A stretch of DNA of 64,000 nt, from the NCBI GenBank assembly GCA_963782255.1, contig CAWAIS010000001.1:4712001-4776000 (forward strand), given 5' to 3'. Below are positions 17,246 to 25,223 of the stretch, one piece after another. This DNA comes from Roseiarcus sp963782255 (GTDB lineage Bacteria; Pseudomonadota; Alphaproteobacteria; Rhizobiales; Beijerinckiaceae). The translations under genes and the position numbers were made by a program. Under the pieces are notes generated by a model, which saw only the letters and a program-made list of their open reading frames with translations, ran no database searches and had not been told where the DNA came from. Each line of letters begins with the position of its first letter. Positions within the stretch are counted from its first letter, which is position 1.

Positions 17246-18649
17246 CTACCGCCACTCCCTCACGTCGACAAACCGACCGGCGATCGCGGCTGCGGCCGCC
17301 ATCGTCGGCGAGACGAGGTGCGTGCGGCCTTTATAGCCCTGGCGGCCCTCGAAATTGCGGTTCGAGGTCGAGGCGCAGCGCTCGCCCGGCGCGAGCTTGT
17401 CGGGGTTCATTGCGAGGCACATGGAGCATCCGGGCTCCCGCCATTCGAAGCCGGCGGCGAGAAAAATCTTGTCGAGCCCTTCGGCTTCCGCCTGCGCCTT
17501 GACGAGCCCCGAGCCCGGCACGACCATCGCATTGACGCGCTCGCTGACCTTGCGCCCTTCGGCGATCTTCGCCGCGGCGCGAAGATCCTCGATGCGGCCG
17601 TTGGTGCAGGAGCCGATGAAGACGCGGTCGATCTCGATGTCGGTCAGCTTCTCTCCGCCCTTGAGCCCCATATAGTCGAGCGCGCGCTGGATCGAGGCGC
17701 GCTTCTGTTCGGTCTGGCCGTCGGAGACGCGCGGCACATAGCCGAGGATCGAGGCCACGTCCTGTGGGCTCGTGCCCCAGGTGACGATCGGCGGCAGGTC
17801 GGCGGCGTTGAGCTTCACCTCCGCGTCGAAATCAGCGCCCTCGTCCGTATGCAGCGTGTCCCAATCGGCGCGGGCCTGATCCCATGAGCGGCCCTTGGGC
17901 GACTTCGGCCGGTCCTTGAGATAGTCGTAGGTCTTCGCGTCCGGCGCGACCATGCCGGCGCGCGCGCCGGCCTCGATCGACATGTTGCACACCGTCATGC
18001 GGCCTTCCATCGACAAGGCCTCGATCGCCGAGCCGCAATATTCGATCACGTGGCCGGTGCCGCCCGCCGTGCCGATCTCGCCGATGATCGCGAGAATGAT
18101 GTCCTTCGCCGTGACTCCTGGCGGTAGCGCGCCGTCGACGCGCACGCGCATGTTCTTCGCCTTGTCCTGGATCAAGGTCTGGGTCGCGAGCACGTGCTCC
18201 ACCTCGGAGGTGCCGATGCCGTGGGCGAGCGCGCCGAAAGCGCCGTAAGTCGAGGTGTGGCTGTCGCCGCAAACGATGGTCGTCCCCGGCAGGGTGAAGC
18301 CCTGCTCCGGGCCGATGATATGGACGATGCCCTGTCGCCGGTCGTATTCGTCGTAATATTCGATGCCGAACTCGCGCGCGTTCGCCGCGAGCGTCTCGAC
18401 CTGCTGCCGGCTCTCCGGATCGGCGATGCCGCCGCTGCGGTCGGTCGTCTGGATATTGTGGTCGACGACGGCGAGCGTCCTTTCCGGCGCACGCACTCTT
18501 CGCCCCGATGCGCGCAATCCCTCGAACGCCTGCGGGCTCGTCACCTCGTGAACGAGATGGCGATCGATGTAGATGAGGCTCGCGCCGCCGGCCGTCTCGA
18601 TGACATGGTCGTCCCAGATCTTGTCATACAGGGTACGCGGGCTGGCCAT
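17246..18649 (-). CDS. leuC: 3-isopropylmalate dehydratase large subunit
   Basis: The 467-residue aconitase-family subunit catalyses the isomerisation of 2- to 3-isopropylmalate in leucine biosynthesis, together with LeuD, which is not in this window. [4Fe-4S] ligands are visible in IGSCTNGR (Cys near 347) and EPGCSMCLAMNPD (two Cys near 410). Also present are the substrate-binding DHNIQTTDRS and CGDSHTSTYGAFG. The start MASPRTLYDKIWD is the conserved one. It is followed after 4 bases by arfB. Confidence 0.97.
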   Translation of the reverse strand: MASPRTLYDKIWDDHVIETAGGASLIYIDRHLVHEVTSPQAFEGLRASGRRVRAPERTLAVVDHNIQTTDRSGGIADPESRQQVETLAANAREFGIEYYDEYDRRQGIVHIIGPEQGFTLPGTTIVCGDSHTSTYGAFGALAHGIGTSEVEHVLATQTLIQDKAKNMRVRVDGALPPGVTAKDIILAIIGEIGTAGGTGHVIEYCGSAIEALSMEGRMTVCNMSIEAGARAGMVAPDAKTYDYLKDRPKSPKGRSWDQARADWDTLHTDEGADFDAEVKLNAADLPPIVTWGTSPQDVASILGYVPRVSDGQTEQKRASIQRALDYMGLKGGEKLTDIEIDRVFIGSCTNGRIEDLRAAAKIAEGRKVSERVNAMVVPGSGLVKAQAEAEGLDKIFLAAGFEWREPGCSMCLAMNPDKLAPGERCASTSNRNFEGRQGYKGRTHLVSPTMAAAAAIAGRFVDVREWR

Positions 18650-19049
18650 TTATAGTCTCCGGCGCCTGCCTCGGCGCGAATGGATGGGGTGCGGGCTATC
18701 TATGCCGAGCGGGGCGAAGAAGGAAGGGGCGGAACGGGGAGGACGCGTTCGCCTTTGCGCAACCGGCTGCGCGTAGCGGGCGCATGGGATCCCCTTCAAA
18801 GCGGCGTTCATAATGCCTACATGAGGTTTCCGGCCAGACGAACTGGACGCGTCGAATAACGCCGGGCGTTCGCTTCGAAGGGAACGAGAGGGGGTTGTCG
18901 CGCGTTATGTCGCAGGCGAAAAAGGTCAAAGTATTTCCGCGAGTTAATATATCTTTATGTTTGTGCTGGCTTGACTCGCCGGGGATTCGGGTTTGAATGC
19001 GCGCCGACCGATTCCGGCCGGCTGGGGGCCGCAAGGAGAGCTAGAAGTC
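18650..19049. other. Divergent intergenic region, leuC / KOR cluster
   Basis: No gene is seen. The half next to the KOR genes is AT-rich, with TTAATATATCTTTATG at about 18944-18959, which probably contains a promoter. I see no T-box, leader peptide or long palindrome for leuC. The frame of the KOR oxidoreductase is open back to a TTG at 18993, inside this gap, but the better ribosome site is AAGGAGAG at 19033-19040. Confidence 0.4.
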
Positions 19050-19091
19050 GTGCAAACGACGGACATTGAGGTCGTGCAAGCGACGGACATT
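19044..19091 (+). repeat. 24-bp tandem duplication across the start of the KOR oxidoreductase
   Basis: Positions 19044-19067 and 19068-19091 match at 22 of 24 bases. The unit contains a GTG, so two in-frame GTG start candidates (19050 and 19074) exist, and the protein reads EVVQTTDI then EVVQATDI. The duplication is in frame and moves the second GTG away from the ribosome site at 19033-19040. Confidence 0.85.
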
Positions 19092-20864
19092 GCACAACCT
19101 GACTATTTCCACAAAGTCGTTGATTGTCAGTGGGCTTGCCCCGCCCATACGCCGGTCCCCGAGTATATCCGACGGATCGCGGATGGAGATTATGACGGGG
19201 CCTATCTCATCAACTGGAAGTCGAACGTCTTTCCGGGCATCCTGGGCCGCACCTGCGACAGGCCCTGCGAACCGGCGTGCCGGCGCGGGCGCCTGCAGGA
19301 AGAGCCGGTCGCCATCTGCCGGCTGAAGCGCGTCGCTGCAGACCGCAAGGGCGACTTCGCGCAGCTGCTGCCCAAGGCGTCCGCCACACGGAACGGCAAG
19401 CGGGTGGCCTGCGTCGGCGCGGGTCCGGCCTCGCTCACCGTCGCCCGCGATCTCGCCGCGATCGGCTATGAGGTCACCGTATTCAATTCCGACTCGCGCG
19501 CCGGCGGCATGATGCGCAGCCAGATCCCGAAATTCCGCTTACCCGACGAAGTGATCGACGAGGAGGTCGGCTACGCGCTGGCAACCGGCGGCCAGTTCGT
19601 CGCCTCCCGGCGCATCGACAGCCTCAAGGCTTTGCTGAGCGAGGGCTTCGACGCCATCTTCGTCGGCTGCGGCGCGCCGCGCGGCCGCGATCTCGACGCG
19701 CCCGGACGCCGCGAAGCCGCGGCGAACATCCACATCGGCATCGACTGGCTGGCCAGCGTGTCGTTCGGCCATACGCGTAAGATTGGACGCAGGGTCGTCG
19801 TGCTCGGCGGCGGGAACACGGCGATGGACTGCTGCCGCACCGCCCTCCGGCTTGGCGGCCAGGACGTGAAAGTCGTGGTGCGGTCCGGCTTCGCCGAGAT
19901 GAAGGCCTCGACTTGGGAGAAGGAGGACGCGATGCACGAAGGCGTCGCCATCCTCAATTTTCACGTGCCCAAGGCTTTCACGCACGAGGCCGGTCGGTTG
20001 ACCGGCGTCGTGTTCGAGAAGGTGACGGCGCAGAAGGACGATCGCGGCCGGCGTCTCTTGGTTCCGACCGGCGAGCCGGACGTCCACATTCCGTGCGACG
20101 ACGTCCTGATCGCCGTCGGCCAGGAGAACGCCTTCCCCTGGATCGAGCGCGGCGTGGGAATTGCGTTCCGCAAGGACGGTCTTCCGGCCTTGGACCCCGT
20201 CACCTTCCAGTCGAGCCTGCCCTCAGTTTTCTTCGGCGGCGACGCCGCGCTCGGTCCGAAGAACATCATCACCGCTGTCGCGCACGGACACGAGGCCGCG
20301 ATCTCGATCGACAACTTCTGCCGCGGCGAAGACACCCGCGTCAGACCCCCGCCGATGACCAATCTCGTGAGCCAGAAAATGGGCATCCACGAGTGGTCGT
20401 ACGACAACGCGATCACGCTCGATCGCCGTTTCGCCGTGCCGCAAGTCGAGCGCGCGAAGGCGCTCAGGAACATTCAGACCGAGGTTGAGCTCGGCTTCAC
20501 GGGCGCCCAGGCTCTCGCGGAAGCGCGCCGCTGCCTCAACTGCGACGTCGAGACGGTCTTTTCCGCGCCGGCCTGCATCGAATGCGACGCCTGCGTCGAC
20601 ATCTGTCCGATGGATTGCATCTCATTTGTTCCGAACGCCGCCGAGAACGAGCTGCGCCGGTCGCTGAATGCGCCTGCGCCCAATCTCGATCAGGCGATCT
20701 ATGTGTCCGAGCCGGTCAAGACGGGGCGCGTCATGGCCAAGGACGAGGACGTGTGCCTGCATTGCGGTCTTTGCGCCGAGCGCTGTCCCACTGGGGCGTG
20801 GGATATGCAGAAGTTCACCATCGAAATCGCCCAGGCGGGGCAGACATGCCGATCCATGCGGTAA
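19050..20864 (+). CDS. NAD(P)H-dependent FAD/Fe-S oxidoreductase of the KOR cluster (GltD-like, KorC-type)
   Basis: This 604-residue flavoprotein should shuttle electrons between NAD(P)H and the ferredoxin used by the neighbouring 2-oxoacid oxidoreductase. It has an N-terminal GltD-type cluster region (Cys26, Cys30, Cys69, Cys73, Cys77), an FAD fingerprint GAGPASLTVARDL, a second dinucleotide motif LGGGNTAMDC, and a C-terminal ferredoxin-like domain with two clusters (CIECDACVDICP near 510, CLHCGLCAERCP near 570). I start at GTG 19050, 9-10 bases after AAGGAGAG; TTG 18993 and GTG 19074 are alternatives. It overlaps the alpha subunit by 19 bases. KorABC of aromatic-degrading Azoarcus/Thauera is the known parallel. 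Confidence 0.85.
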   Translation: MQTTDIEVVQATDIAQPDYFHKVVDCQWACPAHTPVPEYIRRIADGDYDGAYLINWKSNVFPGILGRTCDRPCEPACRRGRLQEEPVAICRLKRVAADRKGDFAQLLPKASATRNGKRVACVGAGPASLTVARDLAAIGYEVTVFNSDSRAGGMMRSQIPKFRLPDEVIDEEVGYALATGGQFVASRRIDSLKALLSEGFDAIFVGCGAPRGRDLDAPGRREAAANIHIGIDWLASVSFGHTRKIGRRVVVLGGGNTAMDCCRTALRLGGQDVKVVVRSGFAEMKASTWEKEDAMHEGVAILNFHVPKAFTHEAGRLTGVVFEKVTAQKDDRGRRLLVPTGEPDVHIPCDDVLIAVGQENAFPWIERGVGIAFRKDGLPALDPVTFQSSLPSVFFGGDAALGPKNIITAVAHGHEAAISIDNFCRGEDTRVRPPPMTNLVSQKMGIHEWSYDNAITLDRRFAVPQVERAKALRNIQTEVELGFTGAQALAEARRCLNCDVETVFSAPACIECDACVDICPMDCISFVPNAAENELRRSLNAPAPNLDQAIYVSEPVKTGRVMAKDEDVCLHCGLCAERCPTGAWDMQKFTIEIAQAGQTCRSMR

Positions 20865-22684
20865 ACGACTTCGTCATCCGGTTCGCCAACGTCAACGGTT
20901 CCGGCTCGGCGAGCGCCAATCTCCTGTTCGCGAAATCGATCATGCGCATGGGCGTGCCGATCGCGCCGCGCAACATTTTTCCCTCGAATATTCAGGGCCT
21001 GCCGACCTGGTACGAGGTGCGGGTCAGCGAACGCGGCGCACTCGGCGCGCGCGGCGGCTGCGACATCCTGGTCGCCATGAATCCGCAGACTTTCGCCCAG
21101 GATGTCGCCGCGATCGATCCGGGCGGCTACCTCTTCTACAACTCGACCCGCCCGGCGCCGCCCGGTTCGCTGCGCGATGACCTGACCGTCATCGCCATGC
21201 CTCTGACCGAGATCTGCGCCGCCGAATACAAGGACCCGAGGCAGCGCCAACTCTACAAGAACATCGTCTATGTCGGCGCGCTCGCAGCCTTGCTCGACAT
21301 CGACATCGCGGTGATCGAGAAGCTCGCGGCCGAGCGTTTCAAGGGCAAGGAGAAGCTCGTCGAAGCCAACCGGCGGGCGCTCATGATCGGCTACGATCAC
21401 GCAAAAGCGCGCTTCGATTGCCCGCTCGGCGTCCGCGTGCGCAGGAGCGACGCGGTCGGCGACCGCATCCTCGTCGAGGGCAATTTCGCGGCGGGCCTCG
21501 GCGCCGTCTATGGCGGCGCGACCGTCTGCGCGTGGTATCCGATCACGCCCTCGACCTCGCTCGCCGAGGCGTTCGAGCGCAATTGCGCGCGCTACCGCAT
21601 CGATCCCGCGACGGGCAAGAAGAACTACGCCTTCGTCCAGGCCGAGGACGAGATCGCGGCCATCGGCATGGTCGTCGGCGCCGGCTGGAACGGCGCGCGC
21701 GCCTTCACGGCGACATCGGGCCCCGGCATTTCCCTCATGCAGGAACTCTTCGGCCTCGCCTACTTCGCCGAAGTTCCGGTCGTCGTGTTCGACGTGCAGC
21801 GCGGCGGCCCGTCGACCGGCATGCCGACCCGCACCCAGCAGTCCGACCTCCTCTCGTGCGCCTTCGCGTCCCACGGCGACACGAAGCACGTCATGCTCCT
21901 GCCGGACGGCCCCGGAGAAGCGTTCGAATTCGCGGCGCGCGCCTTCGATCTCGCCGAACGGCTGCAGACGCCCATCTTCGTCATGCTCGATCTCGACATC
22001 GGCATGAACTCGCATTTGACTGCGCCGTTCCGCTGGGACAATTCGCGCCTCTACGACCGCGGCAAGATCCTCTCCCATGACGACCTCGAGCGCGTGGCGC
22101 AAGAGTTCGGACGCTACGATGACGTCGACGGCGACGGCATTCCCTACCGCACGCTCCCGGGCGAGCATCCGACGCTCGGCGCTTATTTCACGCGCGGCAC
22201 GAGCCGCGACCGCTTCGCGCGCTACACCGAGGACGCCGCGCCCTACGTCGACAATATGCAGCGGCTCCTGCACAAGTTCGAGACGGCGCGAAGCCTCGCG
22301 CCTCGGCCCGTCCTGCGCAAGGCGCCGCATCCGACGCGCGTCGGGGTGATCTATTACGGCTCGACCGCGGCCCCGATGCACGAGGCTGTCGATCTCTTGG
22401 CCGAGCAGGGAATCGAAGCGGACGCGCTGCGCGTGCGCGCGTTTCCGCTAAGCCCCGAGATTGGCGATTTCGTCCACGCCCACGATCAGGTGTTCGTCGT
22501 CGAGCAGAACCGCGACGCGCAGATGCGGACGCTCCTGACGACGGACCTCGCCCTCGATCCGGCGCGCCTCACGTCGATCCTCCACTTTGGCGGCATGCCG
22601 ATCACCGCCCGCTTCATCGTCAAGGAAATCTCGAGCCGGCTGCCCAAGCCGCGCGCCAGAAAGACCGTCGAGGCCGTCTCGTGA
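20846..22684 (+). CDS. korA: 2-oxoacid:ferredoxin oxidoreductase subunit alpha (gamma-alpha fusion)
   Basis: This 612-residue subunit fuses the gamma (POR) domain, residues about 10-190 with VNGSGSASANLLFAKS, to the alpha domain starting near 205 with EGNFAAGLGAVYGGA and WYPITPSTSLAEA. The alpha domain continues with TATSGPGISLMQEL, the family's pyrimidine-binding half for thiamine diphosphate. With KorB it would oxidatively decarboxylate a 2-oxoacid, most likely 2-oxoglutarate, to the acyl-CoA while reducing ferredoxin. The ATG lies inside the preceding gene and the stop overlaps the GTG of korB, so the three genes are translationally coupled. Confidence 0.9.
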   Translation: MPIHAVNDFVIRFANVNGSGSASANLLFAKSIMRMGVPIAPRNIFPSNIQGLPTWYEVRVSERGALGARGGCDILVAMNPQTFAQDVAAIDPGGYLFYNSTRPAPPGSLRDDLTVIAMPLTEICAAEYKDPRQRQLYKNIVYVGALAALLDIDIAVIEKLAAERFKGKEKLVEANRRALMIGYDHAKARFDCPLGVRVRRSDAVGDRILVEGNFAAGLGAVYGGATVCAWYPITPSTSLAEAFERNCARYRIDPATGKKNYAFVQAEDEIAAIGMVVGAGWNGARAFTATSGPGISLMQELFGLAYFAEVPVVVFDVQRGGPSTGMPTRTQQSDLLSCAFASHGDTKHVMLLPDGPGEAFEFAARAFDLAERLQTPIFVMLDLDIGMNSHLTAPFRWDNSRLYDRGKILSHDDLERVAQEFGRYDDVDGDGIPYRTLPGEHPTLGAYFTRGTSRDRFARYTEDAAPYVDNMQRLLHKFETARSLAPRPVLRKAPHPTRVGVIYYGSTAAPMHEAVDLLAEQGIEADALRVRAFPLSPEIGDFVHAHDQVFVVEQNRDAQMRTLLTTDLALDPARLTSILHFGGMPITARFIVKEISSRLPKPRARKTVEAVS

Positions 22685-23736
22685 GCTATCTCGCCAAGCC
22701 GAAGTTCCATCATCCCTCGCTCGAGGTCAACGCGCTGGGCTTCACCCATCGCGACTACGAGGGCGCGATGTCGACGCTCTGCGCGGGCTGCGGCCATGAT
22801 TCGATCAGCGCCGCGATCGTGCACGCCTGTTTCGAGCTCGCCCTCCCACCACATCGCGTCGCCAAGCTCAGCGGCATCGGCTGCTCGTCGAAGACGCCGA
22901 CCTACATGCTCGGGCAGAGCCATGGGTTCAATTCCGTGCACGGCCGCATGCCGTCGGTTCTGACCGGCGCCAATCTCGCGAATTCGGACCTCATCTATCT
23001 CGGCATATCGGGCGACGGCGACACGGCCTCGATCGGCCTCGGCCAGTTCGCCCACGCGATGCGGCGCGGCGTCAACATGGTCTACATCGTCGAGAACAAC
23101 GGCGTGTACGGTCTGACCAAGGGGCAATTCTCGGCCACCGCCGACCGCGGCTCGAAGAGCAAGAAGGGCCTCGATGCGGCCGATGAGCCGATCGATCTCG
23201 TGGGGCTGGCGATTCAGCTCGGCGCCTCGTTCGTCGCGCGCAGCTTCTCCGGCGACAAAGCGCAGCTCGTGCCGCTAATCAAGGCGGCGTTCGAGCATCG
23301 CGGCGCGGCCTTCATCGACGTGATCTCGCCGTGCGTGACGTTCAACAATCACGCCGGTTCGACCAAGAGTTTCGACTATGTGCGCGAGCACAACAGCGCG
23401 CTCAACGCGCTCGACTTCATGACCGGTCGCGACCCGATCGAGGTCGACTACGCCGAAGGCGATGCGAGGGACGTGGGGTTGCACGACGGCTCCGTCGTCC
23501 GGCTGCGCAAACTGGATGCGACGCACGACGTCTCAAGCCGCTCCGCCGCCTTCACGACGCTCGAGCGTCATCGCGCCGCGGGCGAAATAGCGACCGGGCT
23601 CATCTATCTCGATCAGAACGCGAGAGAGCTGCATGAGCGCCTCGGCACGACGTCCCGTCCGCTCAACGAGCTCGGCCAGGAGGCGCTTTGCCCCGGCTCG
23701 AAGGCGCTCGAGGCGATCAACGCATTGCTGAGATAG
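22681..23736 (+). CDS. korB: 2-oxoacid:ferredoxin oxidoreductase subunit beta
   Basis: This 351-residue subunit binds thiamine diphosphate. It has STLCAGCGHDSIS near residue 37, GIGCSSKTP near 72, and the ThDP motif GDGDTASIGLGQF followed by the NNGVYGLTKGQ loop. These match the 2-oxoglutarate/2-oxoacid family. The start GTG 22681 overlaps the korA stop by 4 bases. The Fe-S cluster would be held by the Cys residues in CAGCG and CSS plus a later one (SPCVTFNNH near 216). It is the last gene of the KOR operon. Confidence 0.92.
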   Translation: MSYLAKPKFHHPSLEVNALGFTHRDYEGAMSTLCAGCGHDSISAAIVHACFELALPPHRVAKLSGIGCSSKTPTYMLGQSHGFNSVHGRMPSVLTGANLANSDLIYLGISGDGDTASIGLGQFAHAMRRGVNMVYIVENNGVYGLTKGQFSATADRGSKSKKGLDAADEPIDLVGLAIQLGASFVARSFSGDKAQLVPLIKAAFEHRGAAFIDVISPCVTFNNHAGSTKSFDYVREHNSALNALDFMTGRDPIEVDYAEGDARDVGLHDGSVVRLRKLDATHDVSSRSAAFTTLERHRAAGEIATGLIYLDQNARELHERLGTTSRPLNELGQEALCPGSKALEAINALLR

Positions 23737-23744
23737 GCGCGCCG

Positions 23745-24140
23745 TCACCCTTCGGTCGCCCCCGCGAGCGCGGCGGCCATGCGCTGGCGCGCCGCCTCGA
23801 TCGCCTTCAACGGACGCACCATCACCTTGAACCGGTCGATCCTGTCGTCGGCGTTCCAGCCGATGAAGTCGGCGCCGTTGACCTCGATCCCATCGAGAGT
23901 CGTCATGAATTCCAGCACGGCCGATTTCGGGCCGACCCATTCCTCGACATAGCGGAAATCCGAGCCGCCGAGGACCGCGACGGCCGCGGCGAGATACTTG
24001 GTTGCGATCGCCTTGCCACGCTGGGGAGTGTGAACGACCGGCGAATGGAAAACGACGTCCTCGGCCAGGAGGGCGTCGAGCGCCGCCGGGTCACGTGTGC
24101 GGATAATCTCATGCCACGCCGCCAGCGCCTTCGGAACCAT
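23745..24140 (-). CDS. NTF2-like (SnoaL-type) small protein
   Basis: This 131-residue protein fits the nuclear transport factor 2/SnoaL fold: an N-terminal helix pair (WHEIIRTRDPAALDALLAEDVVFHSP), then strands with a G(K)AI-type helix and a C-terminal FKVMVRPLKAIEAAR. Such proteins may bind or isomerise hydrophobic ligands, and many have no known activity. It lies convergent to the KOR operon, 8 bases after it. ATG 24140 has AGGAGGG upstream at about 24144-24150 (revcomp), a strong ribosome site. Confidence 0.8.
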   Translation of the reverse strand: MVPKALAAWHEIIRTRDPAALDALLAEDVVFHSPVVHTPQRGKAIATKYLAAAVAVLGGSDFRYVEEWVGPKSAVLEFMTTLDGIEVNGADFIGWNADDRIDRFKVMVRPLKAIEAARQRMAAALAGATEG

Positions 24141-24278
24141 CGAACCCTCCTTTAAGCTCCGGCTTGCGTCGCCGCCGCGACTGTCTTAACCGCAGACAAA
24201 ATGAACGGAGTCGGGAAAGAATTCCATCCCTCTCGCGGGGCGCCGTCGCTCCCCGCGACCGAACGGAGGCTTTCGGCC

Positions 24279-25070
24279 ATGAATTTCGTCAGGGTCAATG
24301 GCGGCGTCGCCCACTATCTCGACGAAGGCGCGCGCGAGGGCCGCGTCCTCGTCTTCATCAATTCGCTCGGGACCGACCTCCGCATCTGGCACGAGGTGGC
24401 CGGCATTCTGTCGTCGGACTTTCGCATCGTCCGTTACGACAAGCGCGGCCACGGCCTCTCCCAGTCCGCCCCCGACCCTTATGACATGTCGGACTATGCG
24501 CGCGATCTCGCGGCGCTGCTCGATAAGCTCGGCGTCGCCCATGCGACCATCGTCGGCCTCTCGATCGGCGGCCTTATCGCCCAGGAGCTTTACCGGCAGC
24601 GGCCGAGCCTGTTCGAGGCTCTCGTCCTCTGCGACACGGCGGCCAAGATCGGAACCGACGCAAGCTGGGACGCGCGGATCGCCGAAATCGAGCGGGGTGG
24701 CGTCGAGGCGATCGCGGATGCGGTTCTCGAGCGCTGGTTCACCGCCGATTTCCGAACGCGGCGCTCCGACGAACTGGCCGGCTTGCGCGCAATGCTGACC
24801 CGCACGCCGAAGCAGGGCTATCTCGCCGCCTGCGGAGCCTTGAAACGGGCGGACCTACGTCCCTACGCCCCGGCGATTAAGGCTGCGACGCTTTGTCTCG
24901 TCGGCGAGGAAGACGGCTCGACCCCCGTGCCCCTTGTGCGCGAGACGGCTGAACTCATCAGGGGCGCGCGCTTCGAAATCATCAAGGGCGCCGGCCACAT
25001 GCCTGGCGTCGAGCAGCCCCGCACGCTTGCGAAGCTGATCGTGGAACATATTCTACAGGCGAGGCCTTGA
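24279..25070 (+). CDS. pcaD: 3-oxoadipate enol-lactonase-like alpha/beta hydrolase (PcaD family)
   Basis: This 263-residue hydrolase closely follows the PcaD pattern: NSLGTDLRIWHEV near residue 28, YDKRGHGLS, nucleophile in VGLSIGG (Ser95), and His in KGAGHMPGVEQP near 240. PcaD hydrolyses 3-oxoadipate enol-lactone in the protocatechuate/catechol pathway. No other pca gene is nearby, so a paralogue with another lactone or ester substrate is possible. ATG 24279 is preceded by ACGGAGG; the frame is open to 24201 without a ribosome site. Confidence 0.75.
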   Translation: MNFVRVNGGVAHYLDEGAREGRVLVFINSLGTDLRIWHEVAGILSSDFRIVRYDKRGHGLSQSAPDPYDMSDYARDLAALLDKLGVAHATIVGLSIGGLIAQELYRQRPSLFEALVLCDTAAKIGTDASWDARIAEIERGGVEAIADAVLERWFTADFRTRRSDELAGLRAMLTRTPKQGYLAACGALKRADLRPYAPAIKAATLCLVGEEDGSTPVPLVRETAELIRGARFEIIKGAGHMPGVEQPRTLAKLIVEHILQARP

Positions 25071-25223
25071 TGGGCGTCGAGGCGTATCGCCGATCGGCGC
25101 CGTTCGGTCCAGACCAAAGGCGGGATTGCCGGCCCCTTCCCGTGAGCGCCGTGACAGAGTATAGACACCGGCCGTTTTGACGGCTCAACGCCGATGGCGG
25201 CGATCTCTGGATCCCATATCTGC

